In this document: piece after piece, positions 1 through 9,699 of the stretch
Layout: each line of letters begins with the position of its first letter
How positions within the stretch are numbered: position 1 is the stretch's first letter
From: Parietaria judaica
Lineage: Eukaryota; Streptophyta; Magnoliopsida; Rosales; Urticaceae
Assembly: GCA_954871525.1 (NCBI GenBank)
Contig: OX940871.1
Span: forward strand, 14,042,532-14,106,531
Direction: 5' to 3'
DNA: 64,000 nt
Position numbers and translations under genes: made by a program
The notes under the pieces: model-generated
Told to the model about the DNA's origin: nothing
Seen by the model: the letters and a program-made list of their open reading frames with translations, nothing else
The model's database searches: none

Positions 1-114
1 ATATTAAAGGGTATAGACAACATAAAAAGTTTATTTTGCGAGTTCAATTTTTCCCCCAAAAACTAAGTCGAATAGAATTCGAAACATAGTTTGTGACCCA
101 TATCCATCATTTTA
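1..114 (+). repeat. H-type monomer at the left edge (end of a flank 14-mer)
   Basis: It has the H hallmarks: GGGTATAGACAACAT near its start, a C-run (TTTTTCCCCCAAAA) in the middle, GAATTCGAAAC and CATAGTTTGTGACCC. H is otherwise seen only to the right of 43989, where it always precedes A1. Its presence shows that the window begins at the junction between a 14-mer array, mostly outside the window, and the 7-mer core. The first bases of the monomer lie outside the window. Confidence 0.9.
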
Positions 115-942
115 AGACTATATTTAAGGTTTTGAGAACATAAGAAATTTGTTTCGCGAGTACACATTTTTGCGTAAAAACTAAGTCGAATAGGTTATGA
201 AATATAGTTCATGACCCATATTCATTGTTTTAAACACTACATTAAGGGTATTGAGCACATTAAAAGTTAGATTTGGGAGTTCACATTTTTGCGTAAAAAC
301 TACATCGAATAGGTTTTAAAACATAATTCGTGATCCTTGTACATTGTTTAAAACACTATATTATGGATATTGAGCACTTAAAAAGTTTGTTTTGCGAGTT
401 CACATTTTGGCTTAAAAATTAAGTTGAATAAGTTTCGAAACATAGTTCTTGACCCATGTCCATTCATTTTACACTATATTTAGTGAAATTAGAACATAAA
501 AAGTTTGGTTTGCGAGTTCACAATATTTTCTTAAAAACTAAGCCGAATTGGTTTCGAAACATAACTCGCAACCCGTATCCATTATTTTAACAATATTTTA
601 AGGGAATTGAGCACTTAAAAAGTTTGTTTTAAGAGTTCACATTTTTTCGTAAAAACAAAGTCGAATAGGTTTCAAAATATAGTTCGTGAACCATATTCAA
701 TAATCTAACACTATATTAAGGGTATTGAGCACGTAAAAATTTCTTTTGCGAGTTCGCATTTTTGAGTAAAAAATAAGTCGAATAAGTTTCGAAACATAGT
801 TAATGACCCATATCTATTAAGTTAACACTATATTAAGGGTATTGATCACATTAAAAGATAATTTTGCGTGTTCACATTTTTTCCCATAAACTAAGTCGAA
901 TAGTATTCAAAACATATTTTTTGACCCATATCCATCGTTTTA
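115..942 (+). repeat. First 7-mer unit, flank-type allele (left boundary unit)
   Basis: Monomers A-G in order, 828 bp. Its A monomer is A1-like (GGTTTTGAGAAC, TTCGCGAG), as in the flank 14-mers. Its G monomer carries the flank allele CATATTTTTTG at about 903-912 (with ATTCAAAAC before it) instead of the core CATCTTTTTTG. I read it as the first half of a flank 14-mer that now abuts the amplified core. Confidence 0.85.
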
Positions 943-1770
943 ACACTATATTTAGGGTTTTGAGAACATAAAAAATTTGTTTCGTGAGTTCACATTTTTG
1001 CGTAAAAACTAAGTCGAATAGGTTACGAAATATAGTTCATGACCCATATCCATTGTTTTAAACACTACATTAAGGGTATTAAGCACATTAAAAGTTTGGT
1101 TTGGGAGTTCACATTTTTGCGTAAAAACTACATCGAATAGGTTTTAAAAAATAGTTCGTGATCCTTGTACATTGTTTTAAACACTATATTATGGATATTG
1201 AGCACTTAAAAAGTTTGTTTTGCGAGTTCACATTTTGGCTTAAAAACTAAGTTGAATAAGTTTCGAAACATAGTTCTTGACCCATGTCCATTCATTTTAC
1301 ACTATATTTAGTGAAATTAGAACATAAAAAGTTTGGTTTGCGAGTTCACAATATTTTCTTAAAAACTAAGCCGAATTGGTTTCGAAACATAACTCGCGAC
1401 CCATATCCATTATTTTAACAATATTTTAAGGGTATTGAGCACTTAAAAAGTTTAGTTTAAGAGTTCACATTTTTTCGTAAAAACTAAGTCGAATAGGTTT
1501 CGAAATATAGTTCGTGAACCATATTCATTAATCTAACACTATATTAAGGGTATTGAGCACATAAAAATTTCTTTTGCGAGTTCGCATTTTTGAGTAAAAA
1601 ATTAGTCGAATAAGTTTCAAAACATAGTTAATGACCCATATCTATTAATTTAACACTATATTAAGGGTATTGATCACATTAAAAGATAATTTTGCGTGTT
1701 CACAATTTTTCCCAAAAACTAAGTCGAATAGTATTCGGAACATCTTTTTTGACCCATATCCATCGTTTTA

Positions 1771-3416
1771 ACACTATATTTAGGGTTATGAGAACATAAG
1801 AAATTTGTTTCGTGAGTTCGCATTTTTGCGTAAAAACTAAGTCGAATAGGTTACGAAATATAGATCATGACCCATATCCATTGTTTTAAACACTACATTA
1901 AGGGTATTGAGCACATTAAAACTTTGGTTTGGGAGTTCACATTTTTGCGTAAAAACTACATCGAATAGGTTTTAAAACATAGTTCGTGATCCTTGTACAT
2001 TGTTTTAAACACTATATTATGGATATTGAGCACTTAAAAAGTTTGTTTTGCGAGTTCACATTTTGGCTTAAAAACTAAGTTGAATAAGTTTCGAAACATA
2101 GTTCTTGACCCATTTCATTTTACACTATATTTAGTGAAATTAGAATATAAAAAGTTTGGTTTGCGAGTTCACAATATTTTCTTAAAAACTAAGCCGAATT
2201 GGTTTCGAAACATAACTCGCGACCCGTATCCATTATTTTAACAATATTTTAAGGGTATTGAGCACTTAAAAAGTTTGTTTTAAGAGTTCACATTTTTTCG
2301 TAAAAACTAAGTCGAATAGGTTTCGAAATATAGTTCGTGAACCATATTCATTAATCTAACACTATATTAAGGGTATTGAGCACATAAAAATTTCTTTTGC
2401 GAGTTCGCATTTTTGAGTAAAAAATTAGTCGAATAAGTTTCGAAACATAGTTAATGACCCATATCTATTAATTTAACACTATATTAAGGGTATTGATCAC
2501 ATTAAAAGATAATTTTGCGTGTTCACAATTTTTCCCAAAAACTAAGTCGAATAGTATTCGGAACATCTTTTTTGACCCATATCCATCGGTTTAACACTAT
2601 ATTTAGGGTTATGAGAACATAAGAAATTTGTTTCGTGAGTTCGCATTTTTGCGTAAAAACTAAGTCGAATAGGTTACGAAATATAGTTAATGACCCATAT
2701 CCATTGTTTTAAACACTACATTAAGGGTATTAAGCACATTAAAAGTTTGGTTTGGGAGTTCACATTTTTGCGTAAAAACTACATCGAATAGGTTTTAAAA
2801 CATAGTTCGTGATCCTTGTACATTGTTTTAAACACTATATTATGGATATTGAGCACTTAAAAAGTTTGTTTTGCGAGTTCACATTTTGGCTTAAAAACTA
2901 AGTTGAATAAGTTTCGAAACATAGTTCATGACCCATTTCATTTTACACTATATTTAGTGAAATTAGAAAATAAAAAGTTTGGTTTGCGAGTTCACAATAT
3001 TTTCTTAAAAACTAAGCCGAATTGGTTTCGAAACATAACTCGCGGCCCGTATCCATTATTTTAACAATATTTTAAGGGTATTGAGCACTTAAAAAGTTTG
3101 TTTTAAGAGTTCACATTTTTTCGTAAAAACTAAGTCGAATAGGTTTCGAAATATAGTTCGTGAACCATATTCATTAATCTAACACTATATTAAGGGTATT
3201 GAGCACATAAAAATTTCTTTTGCGAGTTCGCATTTTTGAGTAAAAAATTAGTCGAATAAGTTTCGAAACATAGTTAATGACCCATATCTATTAATTTAAC
3301 ACTATATTAAGGGTATTGATCACATTAAAAGATAATTTTGCGTGTTCAAATTTTTTCCCAAAAACTAAGTCGAATAGTATTCGAAACATCTTTTTTGACC
3401 CATATCCATCGTTTTA
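1771..3416. repeat. Pair of 823-bp core units with a 5-bp deletion in C
   Basis: The C monomers of the two units end GACCCATTTCATTTT instead of GACCCATGTCCATTCATTTT, a net loss of 5 bp. The same deletion reappears at 5905-7551 (two more units), separated by three normal units. The second unit here also shares TTCATGACCC and CGCGGCCCG with the later pair, so these copies are related by block duplication or conversion rather than independent loss. Confidence 0.85.
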
Positions 3417-3839
3417 ACACTATATTTAGGGTTATGAGAACATAAGAAATTTGTTTCGTGAGTTCACATTTTTGCGTAAAAACTAAGTCGAATAGGTTAC
3501 GAAATATAGTTCATGACCCATATCCATTGTTTTAAACACTACATTAAGGGTATTAAGCACATTAAAAGTTTTGTTTGGGAGTTCACATTTTTGCGTAAAA
3601 ACTACATCGAATAGGTTTTAAAAAATAGTTCGTGATCCTTGTACATTGTTTTAAACACTATATTATGGATATTGAGCACTTAAAAAGTTTGTTTTGCGAG
3701 TTCACATTTTGGCTTAAAAACTAAGTTGAATAAGTTTCGAAACATAGTTCTTGACCCATGTCCATTCATTTTACACTATATTTAGTGAAATTAGAACATA
3801 AAAAGTTTGGTTTGCGAGTTCACAATATTTTCTTAAAAA

Positions 3840-5850
3840 CCAAGCCGAATTGGTTTCGAAACATAACTCGCGACCCGTATCCATTATTTTAATAATATTT
3901 TAAGGGTATTGAGCACTTAAAAAGTTTGTTATAAGAGTTCACATTTTTTCGTAAAAACTAAGTCGAATAGGTTTCGAAATATAGTTCGTGAACCATATTC
4001 ATTAATCTAACACTATATTAAGGGTATTGAGCACATAAAAATTTCTTTTGCGAGTTCGCATTTTTGAATAAAAAAATAGTCGAATAAGTTTTGAAACATA
4101 GTTAATGACCCATATCTATTATTTTAACACTATATTAAGGGTATTGATCACATTAAAATATAATTTTGCGTGTTCACATTTTTTCCCAAAAACTAAGTCG
4201 AATAGTATTCGAAACATCTTTTTTGACCCATATCCATCGTTTTAACACTATATTTAGGGTTATGAGAACATAAGAAATTTGTTTCGTGAGTTCACATTTT
4301 TGCGTAAAAACTAAGTCGAATAGGTTACGAAATATAGTTCATGACCCATATCCATTGTTTTAAACACTACATTAAGGGTATTAAGCACATTAAAAGTTTG
4401 GTTTGGGAGTTCACATTTTTGCGTAAAAACTACATCGAATAGGTTTTAAAAAATAGTTCGTGATCCTTGTACATTGTTTTAAACACTATATTATGGATAA
4501 TGAGCACTTAAAAAGTTTGTTTTGCGAGTTCACATTTTGGCTTAAAAACTAAGTTGAATAAGTTTCGAAACATAGTTCTTGACCCATGTCCATTCATTTT
4601 ACACTATATTTAGTGAAATTAGAACATAAAAAGTTTGGTTTGCGAGTTCACAATATTTTCTTAAAAACTAAGCCGAATTGGTTTCGAAACATAACTCGCG
4701 ACCCGTATCCATTATTTTAATAATATTTTAAGGGTATTGAGCACTTAAAAAGTTTGTTATAAGAGTTCACATTTTTTCGTAAAAACTAAGTCGAATAGGT
4801 TTCGAAATATAGTTCGTGAACCATATTCATTAATCTAACACTATATTAAGGGTATTGAGCACATAAAAATTTCTTTTGCGAGTTCGCATTTTTGAATAAA
4901 AAAATAGTCGAATAAGTTTTGAAACATAGTTAATGACCCATATCTATTATTTTAAAACTATATTAAGGGTATTGATCACATTAAAATATAATTTTTCGTG
5001 TTCAAATTTTTTCCCAAAACCTAAGTCGAATAGTATTCGAAACATCTTTTTTGACCCATATCCATCGTTTTAACACTATATTTAGGGTTATGAGAACATA
5101 AGAAATTTGTTTCGTGAGTTCACATTTTTGCGTAAAAACTAAGTCGAATAGGTTACGAAATATAGTTCATGACCCATATCCATTGTTTTAAACACTACAT
5201 TAAGGGTATTAAGCACATTAAAAGTTTGGTTTGGGAGTTCACATTTTTGCGTAAAAACTTCATCGAATAGGTTTTAAAAAATAGTTCGTGATCCTTGTAC
5301 ATTTTTTTAAACACTATATTATGGATATTGAGCACTTAAAAAGTTTGTTTTGCGAGTTCACATTTTGGCTTAAAAAATAAGTTGAATAAGTTTCGAAACA
5401 TAGTTCTTGACCCATGTCCATTCATTTTACACTATTTTTTAGTGAAATTAGAACATAAAAAGTTTGGTTTGCGAGTTCACAATATTTTCTTAAAAACTAA
5501 GCCGAATTGGTTTCGAAACATAACTCGCGACCACCCGTATCCATTATTTTAACAATATTTTAAGGATATTGAGCACTTAAAAAGTTTGTTTTAAGAGTTC
5601 ACATTTTTTCGTAAAAACTAAGTCGAATAGGTTTCGATATATAGTTCGTGAACCATATTCATTAATCTAACACTATATTAAGGGTATTGAGCACATACAA
5701 ATTTCTTTTGCGAGTTCGCATTTTTGAGTAAAAAATTAGTCGAATAAGTTGCGAAACATAGTTAATGACCCATATCTATTAATTTAACACTATATTAAGG
5801 GTATTGATCACATTAAAAGATAATTTTGCGTGTTCATATTTTTTCCCAAA
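3840..5850. repeat. Block duplication, 8-unit offset, copy 1
   Basis: Shared rare variants tie this block to copies about 6620 bp and 13250 bp downstream: GGATAATGAGCAC (about 4495, 11115, 17746), ATTTTTCGTGTTCAAAT (4991, 11610, 18241), CCCAAAACCTAAG, AACTTCATCG, the TTTTTTA C-end and GACCACCCG (about 5530, 12150, 18780). The match to copy 2 stops near 5.85 kb, where this copy continues with AACTAACTCG. Edges are approximate. Confidence 0.83.
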
Positions 5851-5904
5851 AACTAAGTCGAATAGTATTCGAAACATCTTTTTTGACCCATATCCATCGT
5901 TTTA

Positions 5905-7551
5905 ACACTATATTTAGGGTTATGAGAACATAAGAAATTTGTTTCGTGAGTTCACATTTTTGCGTAAAAACTAACTCGAATAGGTTACGAAACATAGTTC
6001 ATGACCCCATATGCATTGTTTTAAACACTACATTAAGGGTATTAAGCACATTAAAAGTTTGGTTTGGGAGTTCACATTTTTGCGTAAAAACTACATCGAA
6101 TAGGTTTTAAAACATAGTTCGTGATCCTTGTACATTGTTTTAAACACTATATTATGGATATTGAGCACTTAAAAAGTTTGTTTTGCGAGTTCACATTTTG
6201 GCTTAAAAACTAAGTTGAATAAGTTTCGAAACATAGTTCATGACCCATTTCATTTTACACTATATTTAGTGAAATTAGAACATAAAAAGTTTGGTTTGCG
6301 AGTTCACAATATTTTCTTAAAAACTAAGCCGAATTGGTTTCGAAACATAACTCGCGGCCCGTATCCATTATTTTAACAATATTTTAAGGGTATTGAGCAC
6401 ATAAAAAGTTTGTTTTAAGAGTTCACATTTTTTCGTAAAAACTAAGTCGAATAGGTTTCGAAATATAGTTCGTGAACCATATTCATTAATCTAACACTAT
6501 ATTAAGGGTATTGAGCACATAAAAATTTCTTTTGCGAGTTCGCATTTTTGAGTAAAAAATTAGTCGAATAAGTTTCGAAACATAGTTAATGACCCATATC
6601 TATTAATTTAACACTATATTAAGGGTATTGATCACATTAAAAGATAATTTTGCGTGTTCACATTTTTTCCCAAAAACTAAGTCGAATAGTATTCGAAACA
6701 TCTTTTTTGACCCATATCCATCGTTTTAACACTATATTTAGGGTTATGAGAACATAAGAAATTTGTTTCGTGAGTTCACATTTTTGCGTAAAAACTAAGT
6801 CGAATAGGTTACGAAATATAGTTCATGACCCATATCCATTGTTTTAAACACTACATTAAGGGTATTAAGCACATTAAAAGTTTGGTTTGGGAGTTCACAT
6901 TTTTGCGTAAAAACTACATCGAATAGGTTTTAAAAAATAGTTCGTGATCCTTGTACATTGTTTTAAACACTATATTATGGATATTGAGCACTTAAAAAGT
7001 TTGTTTTGCGAGTTCACATTTTGGCTTAAAAACTAAGTTGAATAAGTTTCGAAACATAGTTCATGACCCATTTCATTTTACACTATATTTAGTGAAATTA
7101 GAACATAAAAAGTTTGGTTTGCGAGTTCACAATATTTTCTTAAAAACTAAGCCGAATTGGTTTCGAAACATAACTCGCGGCCCGTATCCATTATTTTAAC
7201 AATATTTTAAGGGTATTGAGCACATAAAAAGTTTGTTTTAAGAGTTCACATTTTTTCGTAAAAACTAAGTCGAATAGGTTTCGAAATATAGTTCGTGAAC
7301 CATATTCATTAATCTAACACTATATTAAGGGTATTGAGCACATAAAAATTTCTTTTGCGAGTTCGCATTTTTGAGTAAAAAATTAGTCGAATAAGTTTCG
7401 AAACATAGTTAATGACCCATATCTATTAATTTAACACTATATTAAGGGTATTGATCACATTAAAAGATAATTTTGCGTGTTCACATTTTTTCCCAAAAAC
7501 TAAGTCGAATAGTATTCGAAACATCTTTTTTGACCCATATCCATCGTTTTA
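5905..7551. repeat. Second pair of core units with the 5-bp C deletion
   Basis: Units at 5905 (824 bp) and 6729 (823 bp) carry the same short C end GACCCATTTCATTTT plus TTCATGACCC and CGCGGCCCG, nearly identical to each other and to the unit at 2594. The unit at 5905 additionally has AACTAACTCGAATAGG and GACCCCATAT in A, variants that recur at about 15.9 kb (both) and 20.9 kb (the C-run only). Confidence 0.83.
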
Positions 7552-8379
7552 ACACTATATTTAGGGTTATGAGAACATAAGAAATTTGTTTCGTGAGTTC
7601 ACATTTTTGCGTAAAAACTAAGTCGAATAGGTTACGAAATATAGTTCATGACCCATATCCATTGTTTTAAACACTACATTAAGGGTATTAAGCACATTAA
7701 AAGTTTGGTTTGGGAGTTCACATTTTTGCGTAAAAACTACATCGAATAGGTTTTAAAAAATAGTTCGTGATCCTTGTACATTGTTTTAAACACTATATTA
7801 TGGATATTGAGCACTTAAAAAGTTTGTTTTGCGAGTTCACATTTTGGCTTAAAAACTAAGTTGAATAAGTTTCGAAACATAGTTCTTGACCCATGTCCAT
7901 TCATTTTACACTATATTTAGTGAAATTAGAACATAAAAAGTTTGGTTTGCGAGTTCACAATATTTTCTTAAAAACTAAGCCGAATTGGTTTCGAAACATA
8001 ACTCGCGGCCCGTATCCATTATTTTAATAATATTTTAAGGGTATTGAGCACTTAAAAAGTTTGTTATAAGAGTTCACATTTTTTCGTAAAAACTAAGTCG
8101 AATAGGTTTCGAAATATAGTTCGTGAACCATATTCATTAATCTAACACTATATTAAGGGTATTGAGCACATAAAAATTTCTTTTGCGAGTTCGCATTTTT
8201 GAGTAAAAAAATAGTCGAATAAGTTTCGAAACATAGTTAATGACCCATATCTATTAATTTAACACTATATTAAGGGTATTGATCACATTAAAAGATAATT
8301 TTGCGTGTTCACATTTTTTCCCAAAAACTAAGTCGAATAGTATTCGAAACATCTTTTTTGACCCATATCCATCGTTTTA

Positions 8380-8498
8380 ACACTATATTTAGGGTTATGA
8401 GAACATAAGAAATTTGTTTCGTGAGTTCACATTTTTGCGTAAAAACTAAGTCGAATAGGTTACGAAATATAGTTCATGACCCATATCCATTGTTTTAA
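8380..8498 (+). repeat. Reference core monomer A (119 bp)
   Basis: Reference copy from the core unit 8380-9207. Diagnostic points: TTTAGGGTTATGAGAAC near the start, AAGAAATTTG, TTCGTGAGTTCAC, a five-T run before GCGTAAAAAC, and GGTTACGAAATATAG in place of the usual GGTTTCGAAACATAG. Its first half resembles flank monomer A2 (GTTATGAG, TTCGTGAG) and its second half flank A1 (TTTTTGCG, AAGTCG, GGTTACG), so it looks recombinant. In many later units (from about 12.5 kb) the 3' half reads GAAACATAG. Confidence 0.88.
8432..8445. other. T5-GCGT-A5 dyad (representative site)
   Basis: TTTTTGCGTAAAAA can form a short AT hairpin with a four-base loop. The same phase is occupied in A, B, I, K and M by this sequence or TTTTTACGTAAAAA, and in E and L by TTTTTTCGTAAAAA. 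It lies roughly 20 bp upstream of the TTTCGAA dyad, so most monomers hold two dyads in a row. I see no sign that it is a transcription terminator. Confidence 0.6.
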
Positions 8499-8617
8499 AC
8501 ACTACATTAAGGGTATTAAGCACATTAAAAGTTTGGTTTGGGAGTTCACATTTTTGCGTAAAAACTACATCGAATAGGTTTTAAAAAATAGTTCGTGATC
8601 CTTGTACATTGTTTTAA
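8499..8617 (+). repeat. Reference core monomer B (119 bp)
   Basis: Recognised by ACACTACATTAAGG, TTTGGGAGTTCAC, AACTACATCG (others have AACTAAGTCG), GGTTTTAAAA and GTGATCCTTGTACATTG. The usual TTTCGAA centre is replaced by TTTTAAA. Two sub-alleles occur: GGTTTTAAAAAATAG in left-hand units such as this one, and GGTTTTAAAACATAG from about 12.7 kb on and in the flank. Flank monomer I is its counterpart in the other half of the 14-mer. Confidence 0.88.
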
Positions 8618-8735
8618 ACACTATATTATGGATATTGAGCACTTAAAAAGTTTGTTTTGCGAGTTCACATTTTGGCTTAAAAACTAAGTTGAATAGGTTT
8701 CGAAACATAGTTCTTGACCCATGTCCATTCATTTT
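8618..8735 (+). repeat. Reference core monomer C (118 bp)
   Basis: Recognised by ATTATGGATATTGAGCACTT, CATTTTGGCTTAAAAAC, AAGTTGAATAAG and TTCTTGACCCATGTCCATTCATTTT. It carries an informative variant series at its GAGTT block: GCGAGTTCAC (left part and flank), GCGAGTTGAC and GCCAGTTGAC (from about 12.8 kb to the right end of the core). Four units (1771, 2594, 5905, 6729) have a 5-bp shorter end, GACCCATTTCATTTT. This reference copy has GAATAGG where most C copies have GAATAAG. Confidence 0.88.
8697..8706. other. Perfect 10-bp dyad GTTTCGAAAC (representative site)
   Basis: GTTTCGAAAC equals its own reverse complement. It is present at the same phase in C, D, J, K and many F copies. Other classes have derivatives: GTTTCGAAAT in E and L, GTTTTAAAAC in B and I, GTTACGAAAT in A, ATTCGAAAC in G and H. 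Its conservation in phase within an otherwise diverging monomer could reflect a protein contact or simple descent; the sequence alone cannot tell. It does not resemble the CENP-B box consensus. Confidence 0.7.
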
Positions 8736-8854
8736 ACACTATATTTAGTGAAATTAGAACATAAAAAGTTTGGTTTGCGAGTTCACAATATTTTCTTAAA
8801 AACTAAGCCGAATTGGTTTCGAAACATAACTCGCGGCCCGTATCCATTATTTTA
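8736..8854 (+). repeat. Reference core monomer D (119 bp)
   Basis: Recognised by TTAGTGAAATTAGAACAT, GTTTGGTTTGCGAG, CACAATATTTTCTT, AAGCCGAATTGG and AACATAACTCGCGACCCGTATCC. This copy has the local variant CGCGGCCCG, shared by units starting at 2594, 5905, 6729, 7552 and 8380. Its 3' half is nearly identical to flank monomer K, which makes it a suitable exchange site. Confidence 0.88.
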
Positions 8855-8972
8855 ATAATATTTTAAGGGTATTGAGCACTTAAAAAGTTTGTTATAAGAG
8901 TTCACATTTTTTCGTAAAAACTAAGTCGAATAGGTTTCGAAATATAGTTCGTGAACCATATTCATTAATCTA
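8855..8972 (+). repeat. Reference core monomer E (118 bp)
   Basis: Starts with ACAATATTTTAAGG (here ATAATATTTT), not ACACTATATT; then TTTAAGAGTTCAC (here TTATAAGAG), TTTTTTCGTAAAAAC and GTGAACCATATTCATTAATCTA. The E end TTAATCTA is distinctive and allows E junctions to be mapped. Flank counterpart: L. Confidence 0.88.
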
Positions 8973-9089
8973 ACACTATATTAAGGGTATTGAGCACATA
9001 AAAATTTCTTTTGCGAGTTCGCATTTTTGAGTAAAAAAATAGTCGAATAAGTTTCGAAACATAGTTAATGACCCATATCTATTAATTTA
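8973..9089 (+). repeat. Reference core monomer F (117 bp)
   Basis: Recognised by AAAATTTCTTTTGCGAGTTCGCAT, TTTGAGTAAAAAA in place of TGCGTAAAAAC, GTCGAATAAG and GTTAATGACCCATATCTATTAA. Sub-alleles GAGTAAAAAATTAG, GAATAAAAAAATAG and GAATAAAAAATTTG distinguish blocks of units. Flank counterpart: M. Confidence 0.87.
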
Positions 9090-9207
9090 ACACTATATTA
9101 AGGGTATTGATCACATTAAAAGATAATTTTGCGTGTTCACATTTTTTCCCAAAAACTAAGTCGAATAGTATTCGAAACATCTTTTTTGACCCATATCCAT
9201 CGTTTTA
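9090..9207 (+). repeat. Reference core monomer G (118 bp)
   Basis: Recognised by TATTGATCACATTAAAAGATAATTTTGCGTGTTCAC, TTTTTTCCCAAAAAC, GAATAGTATTCGAAAC and CATCTTTTTTGACCC. The C in CATCTTTTTTG is core-specific; flank G copies and the first and last core units have CATATTTTTTG. Loss of one C in the C-run (CATTTTTTCCAAAAAC) marks several units from 22.4 kb to 39.8 kb. Flank counterpart: H. Confidence 0.88.
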
Positions 9208-9699
9208 ACACTATATTTAGGGTTATGAGAACATAAGAAATTTGTTTCGTGAGTTCACATTTTTGCGTAAAAACTAAGTCGAATAGGTTACGAAATATAG
9301 TTCATGACCCATATCCATTGTTTTAAACACTACATTAAGGGTATTAAGCACATTAAAAGTTTGGTTTGGGAGTTCACATTTTTGCGTAAAAACTACATCG
9401 AATAGGTTTTAAAAAATAGTTCGTGATCCTTGTACATTGTTTTAAACACTATATTATGGATATTGAGCACTTAAAAAGTTTGTTTTGCGAGTTCACATTT
9501 TGGCTTAAAAACTAAGTTGAATAAGTTTCGAAACATAGTTCTTGACCCATGTCCATTCATTTTACACTATATTTAGTGAAATTAGAACATAAAAAGTTTG
9601 GTTTGCGAGTTCACAATATTTTCTTAAAAACTAAGCCGAATTGGTTTCGAAACATAACTCGCGACCCGTATCCATTATTTTAATAATATTTTAAGGGTA

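Noticed and set aside
8382..8400. Telomere-like TTTAGGGTT in monomer A
   Set aside because: It is a single heptamer per HOR unit, never in tandem, and derives from the monomer start ACTATATTTAGGG or AAGGG. No interstitial telomere array.
8432..8445. Intrinsic terminator or promoter (T-run hairpin, TATA-like ACTATATTA)
   Set aside because: Such strings occur by composition in every monomer, the stem contains only AT pairs, and there is no gene nearby.
8697..8706. CENP-B box
   Set aside because: TTTCGAAAC shares only a short TTCG stretch with the known box; the required flanking GGAA and CGGGA positions are absent in all classes.
8380..9207. CRISPR-like array (regular repeats of similar length)
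   Set aside because: There are no unique spacers: the whole period is repeated, monomers are 118 bp and no cas genes are present.
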